Shown here: piece after piece, positions 11,340 to 21,734 of the stretch
How the letters are laid out: each line of letters starts with the position of its first letter
Position numbering within the stretch: the first letter of the stretch is position 1
The notes under the pieces: model-generated
Databases searched by the model: none
Told to the model about the DNA's origin: nothing
Seen by the model: the letters and a program-made list of their open reading frames with translations, nothing else
NCBI RefSeq assembly: GCF_036370855.1
Contig: NW_026991398.1
Span: forward strand, 930,001-994,000
Reading direction: 5' to 3'
Length of the DNA: 64,000 bases
From: Dromaius novaehollandiae
Lineage: Eukaryota > Chordata > Aves > Casuariiformes > Dromaiidae
Position numbers and translations under genes: made by a program

Positions 11340-12545
11340 TGTAGCACCACAGCACTGCCCTACGAGTGACATTTCCCTTGACCTCCTGGCTGTGCTCCTG
11401 CTCAGACAGACCACAATGCTTCTGACCTTCTTTGCTGCCAGGGAACACTGCTGGCTCATGTTTTGCCTCTGTCCACAGGGATCCTCAAGTCCTTTTCCAT
11501 AGACCTACTCCCCAGGCACTCAGGCCCCAGGCTGTAACACTGTGGGGTGTTGGTTTCTCCCAGGTGCAAGACCTGGCATTTGTCCTTGTTGAATTCCATG
11601 AGGTTCTTGACAGCCCATTCCTCCTGCCTGTCCAGCTCCCTCTGAATGGCAGCCCTCAAGCATATGACTGGGCCCGCCACCTCCAGTTTGGGGTCATCCA
11701 CAAGTGTGATGAATGTTACCTCCTGCATGTAACTAGTACAGATGATAAACAGGACAAGTTTCTGGAGAGATCAGTGATGCTCCACTTCTCCCTGGCCTCC
11801 AGGAAGAGTGCTACCCATTCACCGCTGCCCTCTGAGCCTGACCATCCAAGCAGCTTCTACACATCCGGTTGTCTACTCTTCTAGCCTATAACATTCTAAC
11901 ATGCATGCAAGAATATTGAGGGAGACAGTGCCAAACACCTTGCTAAAGTCGAGGAAGAAGAGATTTACTCTTCTCCATCCACAAATACCATTATTTTTTC
12001 ATAGCGGGCAATCAGGTTGGTGTGGCACAATCTTCCCTGGGTAAATCAATGCTACGTGTTCCCAGGCACCTTTTCTCCTTCATGTGCCCAGAAATGTGAC
12101 CTGGGAGCATTCATTCCATGGCTCACTCCTCACCAAAGTGAGGCTGAACTGCCTGCAGCTCCCCAGGTTGCCCTTGTGGCCTTTTCGGAAGATGGATGCA
12201 ACTTTTGCCTTTCTCCAGTCATTGGGACTTCGCCCCATCTCCACAACCTTGCAAAGATGGTAGCAAGTGGCCTTGCAGTGACAGCAGTCAGTTCTCACAG
12301 CATCCTCACATGCAGCCCATCCAACCCCCCTGACTGGTGTAGTTTGAGTTCTCACAAGGAATCCCTCACTAACCTCATCCACCATTGGCTGCTTTTCTCC
12401 TCTGGAGTCCTGACTCCAGGCACAACAGCCCAGGAGACTTTGCTTGTGGAAACGGAAGCTAGCCATGGGTTGAGTTCCTCAGACCTATCTGCATCTGCTG
12501 CTACAAGATTCCCTGTCCTATTTAACAGTGAGGGCACATTTTCCT
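11340..12545 (-). mobile_element. Decayed CR1 LINE, ORF2 reverse transcriptase remains
   Basis: Read on the minus strand from 12545 leftward, the CR1 ORF2 order is visible. A segment before the RT comes first, then the NDWRKAKVASIFRKG and CRQFSLT patterns of early RT (about 12250-12130). Later come TFITLVDD (the YVDD-region neighbourhood, about 11720), a LDRQEEWAVKNLMEFNKDKC segment (about 11650-11590), and MSQQCSLAAKK (about 11455). The frame is broken several times and the 5' part of the element is missing. This is the usual state of bird CR1 copies. Confidence 0.8.
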
Positions 12546-12819
12546 TTTTATTCTTTGATTCTTAGTGAAGCAGTAGCAGCTCATCTCCATGCCCTTGACA
12601 TCCCCTGCAAGTGTCAATCCTAAGTGAGCTTTTTCTTCCCTAACACCAAGCCTATGATGCTGGACAATATTTCTAAATTCCTCCTTGGCCTCTCCCTTCT
12701 TCCCCCTGCTGTATGCTGCCCTATTACCCTGACTGGTCATGGTGACACTTGTTACCAAGAGCCAAAGACACCGTGTGTGCCATGGCCCCACTTCAGAGCA
12801 GAGCCATGCTGGCATAGAT
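12546..12819. other. Short spacer, nothing recognised
   Basis: No open frame with similarity to a known family. It separates the CR1 copy from OR14 segment A. Confidence 0.4.
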
Positions 12820-15800
12820 AGCAGGTGGCAATGTAATGGTGAAAGGAGGTTCCCACTAAGAGAGCAAACCCTGCAGTGCCCAAGGCCAAGGAGAAACAGA
12901 GCTGGGCTGTGCTGAAATGGCAGGAAGGGGCTTGCTGCCTCAGCTGATTCACAGCACCATGGGGCCTGTGACAGAAGTGAATCCATCTCCAAGCAGGACA
13001 AGGTGCCTCTGAAGAAGTCTCTGGGCCTGGGCAGCCTGAGATCCAGGCACTCTGTGGACATCATTAGCCCAGTCTGGTCTAGTGATGTGCCTTTCCCATT
13101 TATGCAGCACACTTGGATGCAGATGGGAGGGACTTGGCCTAAAGGCAGTGTTGGGATTCATTTGTTTGGGCACAGGTAGAAAAACCTGAGATAACCTGGG
13201 GGGGTTGCCCAGCAACCCCTCCAAAAGGGCACTGTTTTCCCATAGGTCCCACCCATGCAGTTGTGCTAGAAACCCCAGACATCCGACATGGACCTGCCTG
13301 ACTATTTTGATGTCATTATACCAAGTGTCTGCACTGAATTACATCAGCAGTTTGCACTGTAGGCATCTCTGTGTGTCTCGGCTTCATAGTGAGTGGTGCT
13401 CTAACAGTAGTGGGCATCTAGTGTCCTTTGAGATGGGCAAGGAAGTTCCCCATCTCGTCCCCACCTGATGCTGCAGGAGGATGGGAGTCACACAGTCACT
13501 CCAACAGAGCAGGCAGATACTGGCACATGCCTTGGACCATCTCTGTCTCTTCACATGTCACCAAGTGTTTGTGTGTGGGCAACTGACTCCCACCCTCCAT
13601 CTCCAGTGACTCCACTGGGAGCTTAGACAAGGAGCCCATGGACAGATCTCTCTGTTGTGCACGCTTCAGCTTGGGGAAGGGGAATCCCACCTCCTGTGTG
13701 TTTGTGGATATAATGGGAGGGATCGGAATCCCACTCCAGCCCAGGGCCTTCTAAACCATCATGAGATGCCCAGATTGACTCATCTGAATCAATACCTGAA
13801 CCATGGCATCAATGAATCCCTTCTTGTCCCTGTCTAGGTGTCCTGCCTAGTGAAGAGATGGGAATAGGGGCTTCCAGAATGGGATGTTTCCACCACTTGC
13901 AAATAACCATCCACTGATGAGACAAATTGCAATGCTGGAATCAGTCTTCCTTCAGTGTTTAGAGAGGGACCATCAGTGATTATTTTAGTTTACTGCAGTG
14001 AACATTTCCCAGGAGGAGGGAGCACGAGGGACAGAGAAATTTGTGTCTTCAGCTGGGCCTCTGCTCCTGAGTGGGGCCAGGCTTCACAGAAAGACGGAGC
14101 TCATGGCAACCTGGCAGCACTGCCCAGACACAGCTGTGTGCAGGAGCAGCTCCTCTGCCAAGAGCAGCAGGGCTGCGGGCACTGCCTGCTGCTGCTGACA
14201 TGAGATGAGAGAAGGCAGAGAGAAGTGGAAGGCAGTGTGGAGTGGGAGGACAGAGGAGAGCTCCTTGTGGGAGGAGTCTTCACAGCTCTTTGCACGGTAA
14301 GTCTCTGGCTGCAGGGTGATACTACTGAGGTTCCTGGAGGGATCTTCTGAACGCAGCCCGTAACATGGGGTGATAGGCATTTTAACGCTCTCTCTCCTGG
14401 ATTATCCAGGGCATAGCAGGAGGAGGAGATGCTTCAGAGCAGGATTCCCTGCCTCAGTCTCACAGGGACAGGGCATCCTGCTACTGGACAGGGCAGCCTG
14501 CTACCTTCTTCCGGAGATACTGCAGTGGTGTGCTGCTGGGGTGGGCACCCAGGTCTGCACAGGGCAGTGATTCAGAGCAGCATCCCTGTGCCCCAGGGTG
14601 CTGTGTGCCCAAGGCAGTGACTCTGCCGCCTGCGAAGGTCAGCACTCAGCCTGCCTGGGGAGCTCCCCACGGTGCTGCAGGGAGAAGCTCTGGGTGGGAG
14701 GATTGACCCCTGGCCAGGCAGGTTCGTTCTCCCATCAAGAGGGTGCTGCATGGGCCAAGGCTGCTCACAGCTCTAGCTCATGCACAGCACATGTCCAAGG
14801 GGTCTTTCCAAGAGGAAGATCAAGAGAAGGGCTACTTCCAAGGGAAGGAGCTTTCCTTCTGGTGTCTCTGCTTTCCATTTTCTCCCTAATTTTGGCAGGG
14901 AGAAAAAAAGAAGAGTTTTCTGTTTTGGCAAGGAACTGGGACTCACAAACCTTCCCTCTCAGAGATCAGGAGGTCTGGGAGAAAGCTCAGCAAACCCCTT
15001 CAACCCCACCTCCACCTACAGACAGCATCAGCATCAGCTGTGTGGTACCCCTGGGGTTTATGTTACCTGCTCCTTATGAACTGCAGGCACAGAGATGCCT
15101 CTGGACAGTGCACTGTCCCGGGAGGTTTCTGTCGGGCAGATCTGAGCACACAAAAGGTGTGATGTGGTCTGTGAGCACTGCCTGGGAAAAGATGTTGGGA
15201 GAGACAAAGGTCCCAGCAGGGACTGCTCCAGGCAGCAGAGACAGGCAAGAAAGGAGAGGGAACTGCTAACAGAAGCATCGTGGGAGGATGGATTTGGGCA
15301 AGTCATGGTCAGAGCCTCCAATGCAAACACATTGCACAGAGGAAGCCCCCCCATGTCTCTGCTCCCACCCAGCAGAGCCTCTGCCCTGACAGCCATGGAA
15401 TCCAGGCCATGAGCTGCCTCCTCTACAGCCAGACCTCCAGCAGAGGAGAGGGGCATCTCTCCTGCCAGGGGCCTGTTTAGTGCTGCCCGACAAAGGGGCT
15501 GAGAGTGACTGCTCTGCAACATCACCCTCTGCCAGGTGGCATGCCCAGCAGGGTAAGGTGAAGGCTTTCCCAGGTGAAGGCTTTCCCAAGTGTCCCTCTG
15601 TCTCTCTCCTTGCCTCCCTTGGCAGCAGGATCATGGTGTTGCTCCTTGTTTCTTCTGTCTCTGCTGCTCCTGTTCTTCTCTCGGGCTCTCCGGGGTGGAT
15701 GGGTTTTCAGCTGCAGTTCAGACACCACCACTGCGAGTTGGGCAACAGAGGGGTCTGCATGGAAGTGAGGGGTCTGCAGCCCCCTTCTAAGCTGTGCAGC

Positions 15801-16695
15801 CCCAAGAAATGCAGTCTGTTGGGTTTGGAAATGAGCGGATCCTCCCTTAAGGAGGAACCATCTGCAGTCCTGACGGTCCTTTGACTGTTTCCCCGGGGTG
15901 TCCTGCCAGGCTGAGAGCTCCAGAAAGGCACTGCTGTCTCATAGCATATCTGTAATAGCTGAGAGACAAATGGAGACGGTGCAGAGATGCAGAGAGTATG
16001 GAGATGATGGTGGGAGGCTCCATATGGGCATCTGAAAAGAGCCCTGTGTGTCCTTGGCTAAAAAGGGAGTGTGGAGACCTCCCTGTGGTGCCTGGAGAAA
16101 GGGAGGAAGGTTGAAGATCTGCACTTTGAAACTGGACTCCTCTGCTCTCAGCAGTGGCTGGTTTCCTTTCAGGGCAACACATGAGTGCGATCGTCCACCA
16201 GCTCAATGAGGTGGGAGCACAGGACAGCTGGGAACAAGACTAATAGACAGACCACCTGTCTTCACGCTGCAACAAGGGACAGTGAATCCATTTTTCTCAG
16301 GACTCACAGTAGACATGCCAAAGATTTCTACCTCTGAGGAACACTCCCCAGGGGTGACAAGGACATGTAAACTAAAATAAAAAATCCCAGAAACACTGTT
16401 CCTCAAACATCATTCTTTAGAATGGGGAGTGAAGATGGTTAAAATCCCTTCTACACAATGAGTGTATTTCACCTGACAGATATGGTGAATGTCAGAGCTA
16501 GTTACCCCCATTTCCCAATTCCCACTGCTGCACAGCAGGACTGACTCCTCTGGAGCCCACAGGCAGAGGTACCTGCTCCTCACAGCAGCACACTCAGCCA
16601 GTGCAAAGTGGAGCTCAAGCAAGGGAGCTGCACAAAGATGCTCTCAGTAAAGAGAGAGGCAATGTGGGGGGTTGTATGAGAACTGCAACAACTCG

Positions 16696-16777
16696 GGTTT
16701 TTGTTTTTTTTTTTTTTTTTTTTTTTTTGCTTAAAGAGTCTCTCCTAACTTCTCAATGTGTTTTCTCCTTTGGACAG
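16696..16777 (+). promoter_or_regulatory. Poly-T tract and 3' splice acceptor before OR14 gene A
   Basis: A T run of about two dozen bases (to 16729) is followed by a pyrimidine stretch and TTTGGACAG ending at 16777, seven bases before the first ATG (16784). OR genes usually have a non-coding 5' exon spliced just upstream of the single coding exon, and this fits. Segment B has the same arrangement (44814-44880). The splice itself is inferred. Confidence 0.6.
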
Positions 16778-16801
16778 TCCCCCATGCCAGGAGAGAGCAA
16801 A

Positions 16802-17737
16802 ATGTCCAACAGCAGCTCCCTGAATGAGTTCCTCCTCCTGCCATTCGCCAACACACGGGAGCTGCAGCTCTGGCACTTCTCGCTCTTCCTGGGCATCTAC
16901 CTGGCTGCCCTCCTGGGCAACGGCCTCATCATCACAGCCGTAGCCTGCGACCACCGCCTCCACACCCCCATGTACTTCTTCCTCCTCAACCTCTCCATCC
17001 TCGACCTTGGCTCCATCTCCACCACTGTCCCCAAATCCATGGCCAATTCCCTGTGGAACACCAGGGCCATTTCCTACTCAGGATGTGTTACCCAGGTCTT
17101 TCTGCTTCTCTTCTTGTTCATAGCAGAGTATTCTCTTCTCACTGTCATGGCCTATGACCGCTTTGCTGCCATCTGCAGACCCCTGCACTATGGGACCATC
17201 ATGGGCAGCAGAGCTTGTGTCAAAATGGCAGCAGCTGCCTGGGGCACTGGTTCTCTCTATGCTCTCCTGCACACTGCTAACACATTTTCAATACCACTCT
17301 GCCAAGGCAACACAGTGGATCAGTTCTTCTGTGAAATCCCCCAGATCCTGAAGCTCTCCTGCGCAGACTCCTACCTCAGGGAACTTGGGCTTCTTGTGGT
17401 TAGTGCCTGTTTAGCCTTTGGGTGTTTCCTTTTCATTGTGGTGTCCTACGTGCAGATCTTCACTGCTGTGCTGAGGATCCCCTCTGAGCAGGGCCAGCAC
17501 AAAGCCTTTTCCATGTGCCTCCCGCACCTGGCCGTGGTCTCCCTGTTTGTCAGCACTGGCACATTTGCCTACCTGAAGCCCCCCTCCCTCTCCTCCCCAG
17601 CTCTGGATCTGGTGGTGTCTGTTCTGTACTCGGTGGTGCCTCCAGCAGTGAACCCCCTCATCTACAGCATGAGGAACAAGGAGCTCAAGGAGGCACTGAG
17701 GAAACTGATTCAGATGGTACTAGTTCAGCAGCAATGA
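16802..17737 (+). CDS. Olfactory receptor, OR14-like (gene A), intact
   Basis: This encodes a 311-residue seven-transmembrane odorant receptor, expected in the plasma membrane of olfactory neurons and coupled to Golf. Visible OR hallmarks: N-glycosylation site NSS at residues 3-5, GN of TM1 at 39-40, LHTPMYFF at 53-60, the conserved extracellular Cys at 95, MAYDRF at 116-121 (DRF in place of DRY), SY at 214-215, KAFSMCLPHL at 234-243, and PAVNPLIY at 281-288. An in-frame ATG six codons upstream (16784) would add six residues. I chose 16802 because it gives the usual MSNSSS start of OR14-like proteins. The wording matches the bird-expanded OR14 (gamma-c) group. Length is normal and no disruption is seen. 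The ligand is unknown. Confidence 0.93.
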   Translation: MSNSSSLNEFLLLPFANTRELQLWHFSLFLGIYLAALLGNGLIITAVACDHRLHTPMYFFLLNLSILDLGSISTTVPKSMANSLWNTRAISYSGCVTQVFLLLFLFIAEYSLLTVMAYDRFAAICRPLHYGTIMGSRACVKMAAAAWGTGSLYALLHTANTFSIPLCQGNTVDQFFCEIPQILKLSCADSYLRELGLLVVSACLAFGCFLFIVVSYVQIFTAVLRIPSEQGQHKAFSMCLPHLAVVSLFVSTGTFAYLKPPSLSSPALDLVVSVLYSVVPPAVNPLIYSMRNKELKEALRKLIQMVLVQQQ

Positions 17738-17945
17738 GCTGCCCATCTCTCTTCACAAGTGATTTCCAATTTATCTCAGGCACCTCTTGTGCTTTTGGTT
17801 TTCTATCTGTGATAATCACATTGGTACACAAATGTTTGAATTCATCTCTTCTCCAGAGGCACAAACCCCATCAGTTTGATCAAGAGGCTCTCTGTAAATC
17901 TGCCAACCACTGCGTCAGAGCTGGCCTCCCAAGTAGCATCTCTGC

Positions 17946-17951
17946 AATAAA
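17946..17951 (+). promoter_or_regulatory. Polyadenylation signal of OR14 gene A
   Basis: An AATAAA lies 209 bp after the stop codon. It is preserved at nearly the same distance in segments B and C, which supports use as the 3' end of the receptor mRNA. Confidence 0.55.
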
Positions 17952-19000
17952 AGGGGATTTTCTCAGTACTGTGCCTGAAGGTTGGGATCTTCTTTCAGAG
18001 CTGGAGCCAAGAATGCACTCAGGGAATTGCACCTGAAAAGGCCCTGTTGCTGTGCTTGGGCTTTCCATGCACAAGGGGGGATGTGCTCACAGGGTGATGT
18101 TTTAGGGAATGAGGGCTGGATGGAGTCCTCACTTGTGGGTGCCCAGTGCCCTTGGGGAGAGTGAATGCTCAAGAAGTATCTCCTGGGGACTGTCTGCCCA
18201 TGACGTGGCTGGTGACACATGCCTGTCCTTCTGGAAGGGAACATGGAGCTTGCCTGAAGAGCACAGGGTGGTCTCCAGGGACAGCGTGTGCCTGGGATGG
18301 GCAGTGAGTGGAGACTCACAAAAACAAGTGGAGTCACCCAAAAGCAAAGGGCTAAACTGAAGTATGCACCAAATGACAGCTCAGCAATCTCAGCAGGGGC
18401 AGTGGGGACTCAGTGGGCACAGGGAAGGGAGCCTCAAGAGCAGGTCATGTCACCTACAGTGAAAAACCATGGGTGGGATCAAACGACACATGAACCATCC
18501 TGAGCCATTTGAAATGCCCTGTGATTGCTCGGAGCAGCTTCCACAGTCCCAGCCCCTGGGGAGAAGGTTGTCAGGTGCTGGGCCATGCTGGGTCTGCTTC
18601 CTGCCCTGACCAGCACGGCCAGTGCAGAGTCGCTCCACGGCCCCACAGCTCACTCATGCTTCAGAGCACCACTGCCAGCTGGGGCCCTGCGAGGAGCACA
18701 GGGGAGGGGTGTAGGACCGGCTGGCCAGGCCAGCACAGACATGCTCACCTGGGGAAAGGCTCCCTGGGGAGCAGGGACATCTCTGGAGAAGAGCAAAGAA
18801 GCAATTGCGAGCTTGAGGAGAGGTATAAATGAATACTTGTTTCTACGTGTGTCAACTCAGAGCAGGCCGCTCCGTTACTGGAGCAGCTGGAGTTGCTTGA
18901 AGAGCCCCGGGGCCAGGACGCTAGTGCTGTCCTGGGGAGAAGGGCTGGCACAGAGTGGCTGCAGGCAGCCAGCGTTAAGGTCTCCTGGACACACGAGCAG

Positions 19001-19840
19001 TGGAGACAGGGACTGACTGGCCTCAATTTCCTCATACCGTTGCTGGCCCCCAGCCCTGGGGCTGATGGGGAGGCTGACACCCCTCTGTGCCTCTCCCTAT
19101 AAGCCTCCCTCTGCTCTCCCCACAGGCCTGCCAGGAGCAGCACCTTCCCTTTTCTCTCAAAAGACTCCATAGAAGGGGAACATGTCAAGTAAACCGCATG
19201 CATCCCCACCTCCCACAGCAAAAGGAAATGCTTCCCACCCCCTTCTTAGCTTGCACATGACTCTCGGTGATGTCCCCTCCCCTCTCCAGGCACCATTTCT
19301 GCTGGGCCAGGCAAGGGGCAGCTATTCTGCATCTCCAGAGCAGGGCACTTTGCCACAGCAGTTCCTGGGGGCTCCGTGCTGGCACTCGGATGTTCAGGGA
19401 TGGATCCCAGCACAACACAGCCCCCTCCAGGCCAAAGCAGCCTCTGTCCCCCAAATGCCGGGAGGAATGGATCCACTCCCAGCCACCCCCTTCTCCTCCA
19501 TGCCACCTCCTCAGCCTGGCAGGGGCAGCGCTGGACCTCGCCCCCTTACAGAAGTGCCCAGGCCGAGGAGCTGAAATAGCAGGAATTACCAAAATACCAT
19601 CCCCTTTCCCCTGCACTGCCCCTTACAACACACCGCCCTTGCCACCCTCTTCCTGCCACCCCGGGGCTGTTCCGGGGTCTTGGGGCCATTTGGGGATCCC
19701 CGGGCAGCTGCAGTGCCCTTCATAGTTCCCTGGGGACTGTCCCGGGCGCTGCCACGATGGGACATCTCCGCCCCGGCCTCTCCCGGGCCGCTGCTCCTCA
19801 TGGCCGCTGTCCTGGCCCAGCCCCGGGCAGTCAGCCCCGG
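19001..19840. other. GC-rich intergenic DNA leading into a promoter-like array
   Basis: No recognisable gene. Composition rises in G and C toward 19650-19840, and CpG dinucleotides become more frequent, as in a CpG island. Frames open on both strands have no known domain. Confidence 0.45.
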
Positions 19841-20092
19841 GTCCGGCATGTCCCGTGGACAACATGGCCGCCCAACAGCCCTGTGATTGCAGACTACAGC
19901 TTCCAGCATGCCCCGCGGGCAACATGGCCACCTAGCAGCCCAGTGCTGGCAGACTACAGCTCCCAGCATGCCCCGTGGGCAACATGGCCACCTAGCAGCC
20001 CCCTACCAGCAGGCTACAGCTCCCATCATGCCCCATGGGCAACATGGCCGCCCGGCAGCCCTGTGCTCGCAGACTACAGCTCCCAGTATGTA
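19841..20092 (+). promoter_or_regulatory. Tandem 60-bp promoter-like array with ZNF143/THAP11-type motifs
   Basis: A unit of exactly 60 bp repeats: AACATGGCC starts at 19861, 19921, 19981 and 20041. Each unit ends with a close match to ACTACAGCTCCCAGCATGC (19893-19911, 19953-19971, 20013-20031, 20073-20091; the third reads GCTACA and CCCATC, the fourth ends GTATGT). That word resembles the known ACTACAA-TCCCAGCATGC element bound by ZNF143 (Staf) and THAP11/HCF-1 at housekeeping promoters. The CCCCGYG that follows fits the longer Staf site. The AACATGGCCGCC part resembles a YY1-type site. Frames of 20 residues per unit stay open because 60 is divisible by three, but I see no protein reason for them. 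Binding is inferred. Confidence 0.65.
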
Positions 20093-21713
20093 ACAGCGGT
20101 CCTTCCTCCCCAGGAGAAACAGGGCTTTCAGTTGGGTCCATTTGATTTTATTACTTCGGCTCACTGATGGTTTTCTGCTCTCTTCAAGTGCAGCCGTGGC
20201 AATTAGTCTAAAAGTTATCATCTCTTCCCCTTCTCACACATGCATGTAGGATAACGAAACCAAACAGAAAGAAAAGAGAAGCCACCAAAGTGGAGCGAAG
20301 CCAGATACTGCGAACACCGTGCCCAGGGTGGGAAAGGATTGCTTAGTCCTCAGCACTGCCCGGGAGGAGACACAACACACACTTGGCACAGAGAGTTATC
20401 CCAGTTCCCTGGGCAGGAACAGCTCTGTCTGTTGGCGGTTCTGGTGATACCAACAGTCCGATAAATCGCATTTGTGCTTCCTTGCTTCATCCAAATCATG
20501 AGGAACTATTCACAAAAACTTGTGCAGTGATCTTCTCTGTCGTCCGTCAGCGTTTGCTGTCATTGGTTCCATCTCTGTAACAAACACAGGAACTTTGTGT
20601 TTTTATTTTCAGTGAGACGCTGTTCAATTTATGCATCTTTTTCTCTTTGCTGTGTTCTTTTTTTGGGGGGGGTTGTTTTCCTTCAAGGAAAGCTCTTAGC
20701 ATTATCACTCGCATTCATGCATTACAAGGTAAACTTCTTGCAAACATCAACTACAGGGCTTCAGCTTTTACCACTAGACATGTAGGAGCATTCCCAAATA
20801 GTTACCTACACCATTACCCATGCAACATGATTTTTATTCTGAGTCAATATTTTTCTGCTGTTCAGTGGTCTCTTTCAAGCCTTCATATATGAGCCCATCC
20901 CTAAAGCCTCACTCCTGTGCATGCCTCGAGCATTTCCCTCACCCAGCTTTCAGCAGCTGGGGTGGCCTTCTGAGGAGATATAGCTATTATCTGTGGAGCC
21001 ACAAACATATGATAAGTATATCAACAGAAGCTGATTGTAATTTGGTCACCAGAGGCAGGGCCTGACTTAATCTTCCTCTGAGCTTTTGTTCTCAGTCAGC
21101 CTCCCAACAGCCTGTGTTCCCTCATGCCTGTTGCACCTGTTCTGAAGTGGGAGAAACCTTACTCTTAAGGGGCTGTTTTCCCTCCCATTGCCCAGCTAAG
21201 TTGAAGGATGGCATTCCTGTACATGTCTTGGATACCTCAGGGCATCTCCATATTGGCAGGGATAAGTGGGCAACTGAATCAAGCCTTTCCACTGAACGTG
21301 CCTACATCTGAGAAGGTGAATCCCATCCCTCCTGTTCTCTCAGGTTTCTTGCAGAGGAGAACTGTGAAAGCTGGTCTGATAGTCTCAGCCCCTCTAAACA
21401 GTTGTAGGCTCTTCTTCAGAGGAAAGGTATATTATCTGGGTCTTATTTTCCCAATACTTTAAGCAGAAATCATTACTTGCCTCTGCTTTCCTTTGCATCA
21501 TTCCCCCCCCCCCCAAACACATTTTAATTACTCATTTGTTCCCCACTCACTGACATAGCTCTTATGAACTGAGGCCTTGCATTTTCTTCCTTTCCTACCC
21601 CTAATCCTCTCTCTTTGCTTTACTCCCACAGTTCATGCTTACTATGGCCTCTGAAGCTCTCTTCATCTTTCTTTGCTTCCCCTCATCTGAATTCACAGAG
21701 GAAAGCATGTTTC

Positions 21714-21734
21714 TTGTTTGTTTGTTTGTTTGTT
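21714..21734 (+). repeat. Simple repeat (TTTG)n
   Basis: About five copies of TTTG or GTTT in a row, ordinary microsatellite. Confidence 0.8.

Larger units (their letters stand above)
12820..19000 (+). repeat. OR14 segmental duplication, segment A
   Basis: This block matches 41668-46960 (segment B, same orientation), and its 3' half matches 49880-51754 (segment C, opposite orientation). Similarity begins around GCAGGTGGCAATGTA (12820 and 41668), runs through about 4 kb of 5' flank, the receptor gene, and about 1.2 kb of 3' flank. Segment A carries roughly 260 bp near 15010-15300 that segment B lacks, and B also misses other parts of the 13.2-14.0 kb region. The long 5' flank likely holds the promoter and non-coding first exon of the receptor. 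Confidence 0.8.

Noticed and set aside
19757-20167. A 136-codon frame with a 20-residue repeat across the 60-bp array
   Set aside because: The 60-bp period keeps several frames open on both strands, and the conserved part is the DNA motif, not a protein pattern.
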